Below are positions 7,460-14,464 of a stretch of DNA of 21,479 nt, piece by piece; position 1 is the stretch's first letter, and the number at the start of each line of letters is the position of its first letter. Made by a program: the position numbers and the translations under genes. The stretch lies in NCBI GenBank assembly GCA_019057775.1, contig JAHLWT010000270.1:1-21479 (forward strand), written 5' to 3'. Below the pieces are notes generated by a model. That model had not been told where the DNA came from. It saw only the letters and a program-made list of their open reading frames with translations, and made no database searches. This stretch comes from Promethearchaeota archaeon. GTDB lineage: Archaea; Asgardarchaeota; Lokiarchaeia; Sigynarchaeales; SOKP01.

Positions 7460-8193
7460 TTAATTGCTTTTAATTCTTCAATATTTATTGTTCCATCATA
7501 TAATGCTGTAGCTATTAGAGCTCCAGAAAACCCTTTCTCCTTATATTGTATAATGTCCTCTAGATTTTTTATACCTCCTCCCACATAAATGCTTCCAATA
7601 GAGTTTTGGAGAATTTCTATATATAATAATGGAATTCCACCTAGTTTTAAGCCTACCCTGTATAAATCTAGAAGAATTAGTTCTTTTACTCCTAACATCT
7701 CAATTTTCTTAGCTACTTGTATTGGATTTAGGTTCTTTATTTCCTCAATATTTGAAAGGATATTGCCTTTGTACATATCGAGGCTTACAATCACTTTATT
7801 ATTACCAAGAATTTTTAGACTTTGGTTAATTACTTGGAAGTTTTTTATAGTTTCTAACCCTAGTATTAAAGATTTGATTTTAAAATTCGATAAATTTACT
7901 GTCTGTTCAACACTAACTATTCCAGGATCGATCATAATTTTGATATTTTCAAGAGCATTAATTTGGGTTAAGAATTCTGTATTTAATTTTTTTTTTAGGA
8001 TCGAATCCAAATCCGCAATATAAAACTCATTAAAATCATAATTATTACTAAGAACTTTAATAATTTCAATAGGATCAGTGGATTCAAATAGGAATGATTT
8101 TAATGGTTTATAATTATCTCTTTCGCCTTTAATTGCATGAACGGCTTTTGAATTTAATATATCAATAACAGGAATTATTTTGAATCTTTTCAT
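7456..8193 (-). CDS. HisA/HisF-related TIM-barrel protein
   Basis: This is a 245-residue protein from the ATG at 8193. The 16 codons upstream in frame are AT-rich and unlike the family. It opens with MKRFKIIPVIDILNSKAVHAIKGER, which is HisA-like and carries the first catalytic-position Asp in VID. The second is in VSLDMYKG, and the phosphate-binding end reads IYVGGGIKNLEDI followed by GALIATALYDG. This fits the archaeal HisA-related family (COG1411/TIGR00734 type) whose members often sit near C1-cofactor genes, and an mfnB-like gene is 0.75 kb away. True HisA cannot be excluded, but no other his gene is present. The substrate is unknown. Confidence 0.75.
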   Translation of the reverse strand: MKRFKIIPVIDILNSKAVHAIKGERDNYKPLKSFLFESTDPIEIIKVLSNNYDFNEFYIADLDSILKKKLNTEFLTQINALENIKIMIDPGIVSVEQTVNLSNFKIKSLILGLETIKNFQVINQSLKILGNNKVIVSLDMYKGNILSNIEEIKNLNPIQVAKKIEMLGVKELILLDLYRVGLKLGGIPLLYIEILQNSIGSIYVGGGIKNLEDIIQYKEKGFSGALIATALYDGTINIEELKAIN

Positions 8194-8366
8194 CTTAATT
8201 TTAATTAAATAAAATATTTTTTTTTTAGTTTGAAAAATCACCTTTATTTAATACTCTTTTAGTTTAAAAGAAGATATTTTTTAATTACAATTAAATAATT
8301 TTTTTTTTAAATAATCCATGCTAAAATATCTTTAAAATCAAATAATTTTTGGTATGTGTGATAAAA

Positions 8367-10085
8367 ATGAAAACTGATATTTATATTAACAAAATTATTG
8401 AAGGTACTGGTCTAACTCGGAAGGAAATTCAAGATTTAGTAGAAGATAAGAAAAATGAACTAAAAGGTTTAATTTCGGATGAAGGTGCTTTGTTTATAAT
8501 AGCAAAAGAGCTAGGTGTTGATGTGAAAAGCGAAAATAAAGATTTTTTAAAAGAGATTGAAATAAAGATTTCAGATATTACACATAATATGAAAAATATT
8601 ATGCTATTTGGAAGAATCAAAGATGTTTATAATGTGAACAAGTTTAAAAAAAAAGACGGGAGTGATGGATATGTAGGAGCGTTTTTATTGCATGATAAGA
8701 GTGGAGACGTTCGAATAGTGCTTTGGGATGAACAAGTAAGCATTTTTAACGATCCAGAATTTAAAAACAATGAACTTGTTAAAATTGTTAATGGTAATGC
8801 AAAAAAGGGAAAGTTTGGAGGGACTGAAATACATATCGGAAGATTTGGAAAAGTAATCCTATCTCCTGATGATGTCGATTATAAAAATTATCCGAAAATA
8901 AAGGATGAGTTAATTAAAATAAGGGATATCAATTTAAATCTCAAATCTGTATCTATTGAAGGAAAGATCATCCAAATTTTCCCATTAAAAGAGTTTGAAA
9001 GGAAAAATGGAGAATTGGGGAAAGTTAGGTCTTTAACTCTCTTAGATTCAACAGGATCTGTTCGCATTGCTTTTTGGAATAATGATACTGACAAATTAGT
9101 TGGAATTGAGAGCGGGGATATAATCTCTATTACAAATTTAACTCCAAAATTAAGTACATTAGATTCTAGAACAGTCGATTTGAATAGTAGTAGAAGCTCA
9201 AAAATAGAGAAAAAATCTAAAAAGTTAGAATTAGATGGAGACTCAATTAAGAATATTAAAGAATTACAAAATCGTCTAGGAGTTGTCTCATTTGAAGGAA
9301 TCATTACATCGATAGACAATATAAAAAATATTTCCTTAAAATCCGGTGAAAATGTAAGTTTGTTAGGATTTACTGTAAGTGATGATTCTGATGGAATAAG
9401 AGTTACTTTATGGCGGGAACAAGCAGAAGAGTTTTCAAAGATCTTATCAGATGGGCAAGGAATAGTTTTGAGTAATGTTCTAATTAAGTATAGTTCTTTT
9501 TCAAATAGAAATGAGATTTCGTTAATGAATGACTCAACTCTTGAACTGAAAGATTTAGAAATAAAAAATTTGAAGAGTATTATTCCTGTTAAAAGAGATT
9601 TAAATACGAATTTTTCAGGAAATTATTCTAAAATTGGCAACATTAATACTCCTGGCATTGTAGAAGTAAAGGGTTTTATCGCTAAAGATCTTACTAAAAT
9701 TACAACTTATGAGGGTTGCACCAACTGTTTCAAAAAAGTTGAAAATTGCTCTTGTGGTCAAAATGATGAGACTGAAGTTCGTATGATAATAAATCTAATT
9801 GTTGATGATGGTACTGGAACCTTGAGAACAACTTTTATAGGCAAAATAGCGGAAAAATTCATAGGTGTTGAAACTGAAAAGATTTCCCAGATTAAAGAGA
9901 CACCAGAAGATTTTGAAAAATTTTTAGAAAGCAAATCATCAGAGATTTTAGGTAAAGATATAATTATTAAAGGAAGAGTAAAATTTAGTGATTTTACCAA
10001 TTCATATGAACTATCAGCATATGATTTTAGAGATGTTAATATTAACGAAGAATTAGAGAGAGCAATGAAAAAAATAGAAGGGTAA
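8367..10085 (+). CDS. Replication protein A-like ssDNA-binding protein
   Basis: The 572-residue protein has several OB folds. An N-terminal helical segment (GTGLTRKEIQDLVEDKK) typical of archaeal RPA is followed by OB domains at about 65-165, 185-270 and 305-395. Each contains a G-x-V/I strand and a VR-x-x-LW/FW element (DVRIVLWD, SVRIAFWN, GIRVTLWR). A C-terminal OB domain carries a zinc knuckle, C-x2-C-x6-C-x-C in GCTNCFKKVENCSCG (near residue 450), as in RPA1 family members. It coats single-stranded DNA in replication, repair and recombination. I start it at ATG 8367; a TTG at 8349 would add six residues. It stands alone, divergent from the HisA-like gene. Confidence 0.9.
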   Translation: MKTDIYINKIIEGTGLTRKEIQDLVEDKKNELKGLISDEGALFIIAKELGVDVKSENKDFLKEIEIKISDITHNMKNIMLFGRIKDVYNVNKFKKKDGSDGYVGAFLLHDKSGDVRIVLWDEQVSIFNDPEFKNNELVKIVNGNAKKGKFGGTEIHIGRFGKVILSPDDVDYKNYPKIKDELIKIRDINLNLKSVSIEGKIIQIFPLKEFERKNGELGKVRSLTLLDSTGSVRIAFWNNDTDKLVGIESGDIISITNLTPKLSTLDSRTVDLNSSRSSKIEKKSKKLELDGDSIKNIKELQNRLGVVSFEGIITSIDNIKNISLKSGENVSLLGFTVSDDSDGIRVTLWREQAEEFSKILSDGQGIVLSNVLIKYSSFSNRNEISLMNDSTLELKDLEIKNLKSIIPVKRDLNTNFSGNYSKIGNINTPGIVEVKGFIAKDLTKITTYEGCTNCFKKVENCSCGQNDETEVRMIINLIVDDGTGTLRTTFIGKIAEKFIGVETEKISQIKETPEDFEKFLESKSSEILGKDIIIKGRVKFSDFTNSYELSAYDFRDVNINEELERAMKKIEG

Positions 10086-10168
10086 TATATATATATATTT
10101 AATTGACTCCTTTTTATAAAATCAATTTCCACTTTTTTTCCAATCTATTAGCCAAACGTGATATATTT

Positions 10169-11095
10169 ATGGAAGAGATAGATGTTATTGGATTAGGTGA
10201 AATGGTGGTTGATTGGGTAACAGAAATCCCACACTTTCCAAAACCTGATGAAAAAATAGATGCTATAAGTGAAAATTATTTTCCAGGTGGGGTTACAGCT
10301 AATTATTTAGTTGCAATAGCGCGCTTAGGGGTTTCTTGTGGATTTATTGGTGCTTTAGGAGATGATTATTATGCAGATTTTTTATATGAAGATCTTAAAA
10401 AGGAAAATGTAGATACATCTTTTACCATCAAGAAACCGGGTATGAAAACACCTGTAAACTTTATTTTTATTGCAGAAGGGGAAAAAACAATTATTCAATC
10501 ACCCCATATGTACTCTACAAAGTTAGTACCTTCTGACTTAGAAAAATCTTATATAGCACAATCAAAGCTTTTACACACAACAATAATTCATCCTAAACTT
10601 ACAGAAGAAGCAATCAACATAGCAAAAGAACATAATGTAAATATTAGTATTGACTTAGAAGCACAGATAGCGCAAAGAGGGTGGAATAATTTAAAGCCCA
10701 TATTATTAAAAACAGATATTCTGATCCCTAATAAAGAAGGAGCAAAATTGATAACAAATAGTGCAACAGTAGAGCAAGCTGCTAAAAACTTAATCAATAA
10801 AGGAATACCTATTGTAGTTATAACATTAGGTAAAAATGGGGCGCTTGTTACTACAGAGGATTTTCAAAAAAGAATTCCTGCTTTTGAAGTTAATAACGTA
10901 GTTGATACTACTGGTGCGGGAGATACATTTAATGGGGTATTTTCAGTAGCTTATTGGATAAAAAAATGGGATTTGGAAAAATCAATTAAATATGCAAATG
11001 CAGCCGCAGCTTTAAAAATACAGAAGTTAGGCGCTCGAACCGGGATGCCTTATGAAAACGAATTAAATCAATTTTTAAAGTTAAATTTTGAATAA
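10169..11095 (+). CDS. PfkB-family carbohydrate kinase
   Basis: The 308-residue ribokinase-fold enzyme transfers phosphate from ATP to a sugar or nucleoside. Visible features are the opening IDVIGLGEMVVDW, the first PfkB signature region (FPGGVTANYLVAIARLG), a lid segment, ILIPNKEGAKLI, VVITLGKNGALV, and the second signature DTTGAGDTFNGVF with the catalytic Asp in GAGD. Substrate cannot be read from sequence; ribokinase, fructokinase, KDG kinase and nucleoside kinase are all possible. ATG 10169 is preferred over a frame extension back to 10103, because the extra 22 residues show no family similarity. It lies 83 bases after RPA. Confidence 0.88.
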   Translation: MEEIDVIGLGEMVVDWVTEIPHFPKPDEKIDAISENYFPGGVTANYLVAIARLGVSCGFIGALGDDYYADFLYEDLKKENVDTSFTIKKPGMKTPVNFIFIAEGEKTIIQSPHMYSTKLVPSDLEKSYIAQSKLLHTTIIHPKLTEEAINIAKEHNVNISIDLEAQIAQRGWNNLKPILLKTDILIPNKEGAKLITNSATVEQAAKNLINKGIPIVVITLGKNGALVTTEDFQKRIPAFEVNNVVDTTGAGDTFNGVFSVAYWIKKWDLEKSIKYANAAAALKIQKLGARTGMPYENELNQFLKLNFE

Positions 11096-11158
11096 TTTCT
11101 TGTCTAAAATAAAGATTATACGTTATAAAAAATATTTTTTCTCTTTAAGTTAATTCTA

Positions 11159-11599
11159 TTATTGAGAAATTAGGCAAATCTTATCATAGTTAGGAGGTTT
11201 TTTAATTATATCATCTAATCTTTCTTCAACATTTTCTTGAGAAATAGTTGTATTTTTCATATTAAAAGGCCAAATACCAATTAAGAGATCTCCTAATTTT
11301 TTAACATTTCCAATTAAATACCCTAGTTTCTTTCCACTTGATTTGAACGTAAATAAAATAACCAGATAATAGTTGAAGATATAATTTACCTTTGGATTTC
11401 CAATAAGAATTACTTCTTCAATGTTTTGAAAGTTAACGGTGTCTTGATTGGTCTCACTTAAATTTCTTAATTTAGAAATTAATTCTGAAGATACTTCGAT
11501 TGGTTTTTCAGAATCTATATTTTGGAAACTTAAAGAAATCTTTTTTTTTTCAAATTGCTCAAATGCTCTAAAGACAACCTTAAAAATAACTAAATCCAT
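11159..11599 (-). CDS. Uncharacterised 146-residue protein
   Basis: I do not recognise this protein. It begins MDLVIFKVVFRAFEQFEKKK and is rich in alternating hydrophobic strands: VILIGNP, YYLVILFTFKS, LGYLIG and LLIGIWPFN. A short Ser/Thr/Asn-rich middle precedes them, and the tail is charged. There is no membrane helix, signal peptide or Cys motif. A small alpha/beta fold of the longin or roadblock kind is conceivable, but nothing decides it. It is on the same strand as aIF1, 63 bases downstream of that gene's stop, and could be co-transcribed with it. Confidence 0.65.
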   Translation of the reverse strand: MDLVIFKVVFRAFEQFEKKKISLSFQNIDSEKPIEVSSELISKLRNLSETNQDTVNFQNIEEVILIGNPKVNYIFNYYLVILFTFKSSGKKLGYLIGNVKKLGDLLIGIWPFNMKNTTISQENVEERLDDIIKKPPNYDKICLISQ

Positions 11600-11662
11600 A
11601 TAAATTATCTAAATTAATATCTATTAAAATCTCTTTAATTCAAAATTATATATTGGAAATCA

Positions 11663-11980
11663 CTAAGTTTGAATAAGAATGTTTTCTTCAGGAAATCCCA
11701 AATCGATCAAGAATTTCTTCATTTTAAATCGATGATCTCCTTGAAGTTCAACTTCATTATTTCTTACTGTTCCACCAGAGGCACATTTCTTTTTTGCTTT
11801 TGTTAATATACTTTTTAAGTTTACATCAAAATTCCCAACAAAAGATATTACAGTTACCTTTCGCCCCCATTTTCTTCTGTCGTTGTAAATTATTATTTGT
11901 TGATCATCGGCACTTAAACTATCACAAATACATAGTTCTTTCGGAAAACTACATAAAGGACAAATGTCGTCGTCTTTAAT
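11663..11980 (-). CDS. Translation initiation factor aIF1 (SUI1/eIF1 homologue), apparent ATT start
   Basis: The protein has about 105 residues. It binds the small ribosomal subunit near the P site and checks start-codon pairing. The N-terminus has a four-Cys knuckle (ICPLCSFPKELCICD: C7, C10, C17, C19) as in archaeal aIF1. The SUI1 body follows: RRKWGRKVTVI, ILTKAKKKCASGGTV, EVELQGDHRFKMKKFLIDLGFPEENI. The frame has no ATG, GTG or TTG between the upstream in-frame TAA and the conserved domain. The first codon that gives a normal length is ATT at 11980 (M-K-D-D-D-I-C-P). A GTG at 11993 is one frame off and meets TAA after five codons. So it either initiates at AUU or carries a one-base error or shift near 11980. 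Confidence 0.88.
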   Translation of the reverse strand: MKDDDICPLCSFPKELCICDSLSADDQQIIIYNDRRKWGRKVTVISFVGNFDVNLKSILTKAKKKCASGGTVRNNEVELQGDHRFKMKKFLIDLGFPEENILIQT

Positions 11981-12009
11981 GCTCTTTTATCACAACCTTA
12001 ATTGTTAAA

Positions 12010-12020
12010 ACTTTTTAAAA
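12010..12020 (-). promoter_or_regulatory. Putative TATA box of aIF1
   Basis: On the minus strand TATTTTAAAAAG lies about 35 bases before the ATT codon at 11980. A start site some 25 bases downstream would fall near 11990, leaving a leader of about ten bases or fewer and no room for a Shine-Dalgarno site. Confidence 0.3.
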
Positions 12021-12228
12021 TAGAGTACTAAAAAATAATAGAATTAAATCTTATAAAAATCTTTTTCATTTCAACAAGATTCTTTTCCAAAAACAATATC
12101 ATTTTATTATTTTGACTCTTTAAATAGTTTTTATCTAAATTTTAAGTTATAAGTTCTCTTTTATAAATAAGTAGACTTTTCTTTTTATTTAATTTAAAAT
12201 AGAAATTAAATTTTTTGATATTCGTGAT

Positions 12229-12246
12229 AAAATTGGCGCCAATTTT
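12229..12246. promoter_or_regulatory. 18-bp perfect palindrome, candidate operator
   Basis: AAAATTGGCGCCAATTTT is a perfect inverted repeat with a GGCGCC centre in very AT-rich DNA. It sits just upstream of the likely TATA box (12262-12269) of the Ras-like GTPase gene, where an activator or repressor dimer could bind. It lies in the 353-base gap 11981-12333, which otherwise shows only the two opposed promoters and a ten-codon ATG frame (12291-12323). Confidence 0.5.
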
Positions 12247-12261
12247 CCACTCAAAAAAGTA

Positions 12262-12269
12262 TTTAAAGA
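12262..12269 (+). promoter_or_regulatory. Putative TATA box of the Ras-like GTPase gene
   Basis: TTTAAAGA after an A-run (possible BRE) lies 72 bases before the ATG at 12334. The start site would be near 12290, giving a leader of about 40 nt. Confidence 0.35.
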
Positions 12270-12333
12270 TATATTTTTATTATTTAACAATATGCTTATT
12301 CTTTATGCTGGAATTTTTATGTGATTAAATAAG

Positions 12334-12867
12334 ATGCGGAGCTCATGGATATTTAAGGTAATTGTAGCAGGGGCAGGAGGCGTAGGAAAAACTGCAATGA
12401 TAACTCGCTATTGTACCGGGAAATTTGAGGAAGGTTATAAAATGACTATTGGGGCTGGATTTCACACGAAGTCCGAAACACTCGATACCGGAGAAGCAGT
12501 TAAAATGCAACTCTGGGATTTTGCCGGCGAGAGGAGGTTCCGTGAACTCTTGCCAGATTATTGTAAAGGCGCGAGTGGAGCTTTTATAAGCTTTGATATC
12601 AGCGATTATGATACTTTTCGAGAGATTCCTGAATGGCTTAAAATAATTCGACAAAAAGCAGGTTTCATTCCAATAATACTCATGGGAATGAAATGGGATC
12701 TTTCGGGTCATGAAGTAGATTTTGATATCGCAAATGATTATGCAACTAAAGCAAAATGTAATCAATGTGTATTTTGCTCTGCGAAACAAGATCTGAATAT
12801 TAACGAATCTTTTCAAGCAATGGCTAAATGGCTCATCTATTACGCAACTCAAACTGATAATAAATAA
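12334..12867 (+). CDS. Ras-superfamily small GTPase
   Basis: This is a 177-residue single-domain GTPase. The P-loop is GAGGVGKT at 13-20. The switch I Thr is in YKMTIGAGFH (T38). Switch II reads WDFAGERRFRELLPDYCKGA (61-80), DxxG with Glu at the position of the catalytic Gln of Ras. G4 reads MKWD at 119-122 where N/TKxD is usual, so the Asn that reads the guanine base is Met. G5 is CSAK (148-151). The effector and hydrolysis parts look intact, while base specificity may be relaxed. There is no C-terminal Cys motif for lipidation. Asgard genomes encode many such GTPases, with roadblock proteins as likely partners; a tandem roadblock gene lies 1.6 kb downstream. G+C is higher than in neighbouring genes. 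Confidence 0.92.
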   Translation: MRSSWIFKVIVAGAGGVGKTAMITRYCTGKFEEGYKMTIGAGFHTKSETLDTGEAVKMQLWDFAGERRFRELLPDYCKGASGAFISFDISDYDTFREIPEWLKIIRQKAGFIPIILMGMKWDLSGHEVDFDIANDYATKAKCNQCVFCSAKQDLNINESFQAMAKWLIYYATQTDNK

Positions 12868-12975
12868 TAGAAAATAAAAATTTTTCAATAATCCTCAGCT
12901 TCTCTCTCTTTATTATAGAAAAAACTAAATATTATATTTAATAAAATAATATATCAATAAAAAAAAATCAATTAC

Positions 12976-13112
12976 GCCTCGGTAGCTCAGCTAGAAGCAT
13001 TTCCGTTTTTCGGTGTGGTAGGCAAAGTAGAGCACCCGGCTGTTAACCGGGCGGTCGCATGTTCGATTTCATTGTTCAATCTCTGAGCAAGACGAGTGCC
13101 ATGCCCGGGGCG
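12976..13112 (+). tRNA. tRNA-Asn(GTT) with introns in the D-loop and T-loop
   Basis: The exons form GCCTCGG/CCGGGGC with G73, anticodon arm CCCGG-CTGTTAA-CCGGG (GTT at 13042-13044), variable loop CGGTC and T stem GCATG/CATGC. An insert of about 32 nt (about 12995-13026) interrupts the D-loop. Removing it gives AGCTAGGTA with G18-G19 and stem GCTC/GAGC. I could not find a clean bulge-helix-bulge for it, so the ends are set by the expected D-loop. The second insert, 13068-13098 (31 nt), is in the T-loop: TTCG pairs with CGAG, bulges are ATT and TGC, and splicing restores TTCGATC. There is no intron at 37/38. Confidence 0.9.
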
Positions 13113-13146
13113 CTAATTATTTCTATTACAGGTTTTTTTTCTCTAT

Positions 13147-13821
13147 CTAACGCTTTTGTTTGTTCCTACATGATTTACATACACTTTTAGGGTACTTTTT
13201 TCCATTTTTCCCTCTCCAAGTAAATTGGCTGGCTGGCTTAACTTGACGACAGAACCCACATTCCTTATTTTTACCATCGAAGAATAGATTTTGCTTGACC
13301 TGTTCTTCTCTTGTTTTTATTTGAAGTTTTTTCCCCCAATTATTTATTTTAGTTTGAGAAGTATTTGTTATTCGTGCTATTCTTCCATCAATTAAGTACC
13401 ATTTCTTATTGTTATAAATGCATTCAAGCCATTTTCTATGCTTGTAGAGGGGATTGGTTCGGGAGCATTCCTTCGTGGGATCTAAAAGTTCTCCTGTTGG
13501 TAACTTCCAATTTTGAGAAAATCTTCCCAATTAATGGATTCCAATTCTTTTTTAAAGCGTTTTTCATCAAGTTTAAGTTTATAGGATTTTGGTTTCCATC
13601 CAATCTCAATTTTTTCAGTTTTAAGAAAGGGATACGGCTTCAAAATACTCGCGGGGAATTTAAAATTTTTAATATTTTCCTTTAATTCTCCATAAAACTT
13701 TCTTACCTCTTGAGAGTATTTGGTTCCAACGATTTCTTGATGTTTTTTCTTCGAAGTAATGCGCCCCAATCATTCTATGACAATTCCCGCAAAGGCTTAT
13801 TGCGCCATCCTTAACAAGCGT
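13147..13821 (-). pseudogene. Broken HNH endonuclease-like gene
   Basis: Three frames must be joined to read it. Reading leftward, the first (from about 13821) gives KDGAISLCGNCHRMIGAHYF, the end of an HNH core with its CxxCH. At a run of six A (about 13750) the frame moves to KHQEIVGTKYSQEVRKFYGE and on to SINWEDF. At a short T-run (about 13520) it moves again to SQNWKLPTGELL. The gene ends in a zinc-finger-like CGFCRQVKPASQF--VCKSCRNK. A TGA stands just upstream, so the N-terminal part of the nuclease is missing. It may be a dying homing-type or free-standing HNH gene lying between tRNA genes. Both shifts are at homopolymers, so sequencing error could explain them, but not the missing N-terminus. 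Confidence 0.65.
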
Positions 13822-13901
13822 TCAAGATAGAATAATATTCTATTCTTAGATTATTTCTATTAAAACTAAGAAGGAATGGTAAATTAATGATAAATAATTG
13901 G

Positions 13902-14006
13902 TGCTCCTGCCGGGATTCGAACCCGGGTCACCAGGGTGAAAGCCTAGCATGCCAAGCCCTTTCTTTTGCATAGAGTGAAAGATTGGCCGGACTACACTAC
14001 AGGAGC
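13902..14006 (-). tRNA. tRNA-Glu(TTC) with a D-stem intron
   Basis: The exons form GCTCCTG/CAGGAGC (A73), anticodon arm CTAGG-CTTTCAC-CCTGG (anticodon TTC), and T arm CCGGG-TTCGAAT-CCCGG. About 30 nt (13951-13980, ends uncertain by one base) interrupt the D-stem 3' strand near positions 22-24. Removing them gives GTGTAGTCCGGCCAATCAT, the usual archaeal Glu D-arm. The insert can pair with its exon (CCAA/TTGG) and with itself (CTTTC/GAAAG), a relaxed bulge-helix-bulge. Confidence 0.9.
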
Positions 14007-14207
14007 ATGGTACTATTATTTTATCTATTTTTTTAAAATTAATTTTAGAAGTCTTCTAAAATTATTAATTGTAGAGAATATAAACATTAAAATTTTTCTT
14101 TTGGTGTATAAAAGAAGAAGAATTTAGTAAGAATTAAAACTTTTAATTAAAATGTTTTAGTATTTCATATATTTCTATTAAACACAGTGAACTTAAAGCA
14201 AATAATA

Positions 14208-14292
14208 TGCGGGAAGGGAGATTTGAACTCCCGAACTCCTACAAGAATGGATTCTAAGTCCATCGCCTTTGACCAGACTTGGCAATTCCCGC
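14208..14292 (-). tRNA. tRNA-Leu(TAG), no intron
   Basis: A complete 85-base class II tRNA: acceptor GCGGGAA/TTCCCGC with A73, D stem GCC/GGC, anticodon arm ATGGA-CTTAGAA-TCCAT (anticodon TAG), long variable arm, and T arm GGGAG-TTCAAAT-CTCCC. It is the only tRNA of the five here without an insert. Confidence 0.95.
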
Positions 14293-14464
14293 TTTTTAAT
14301 ATGATACTTTTATTATATTTATTATTTAAAATACTGGAAAATAAAAAAGCATTTTAGTTAACAATTTAATCTTAAATACGATTGAATTAAAAGTTAGAAT
14401 TAAATTATAATATTTAATACAAAAAATATATTTTATGGTATAATACAAAAAATCGGTTTCATTA

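Noticed and set aside
10086..10101. TA dinucleotide run after the RPA gene
   Set aside because: Short AT repeats are expected at this base composition and no structure or gene boundary role is evident beyond spacing.
11794..11979. Plus-strand frame of 61 codons
   Set aside because: It lies opposite the aIF1 gene, which has strong family similarity on the minus strand.
12343..12888. Minus-strand frame of 181 codons across the GTPase gene
   Set aside because: It is antisense to a GTPase whose motifs are all on the plus strand, and its translation shows no domain.
12976..13112. tRNA-Asn as a broken or pseudo tRNA
   Set aside because: All stems are intact once the two inserts are removed, and the T-loop insert has bulge-helix-bulge pairing, so introns explain it better than decay.
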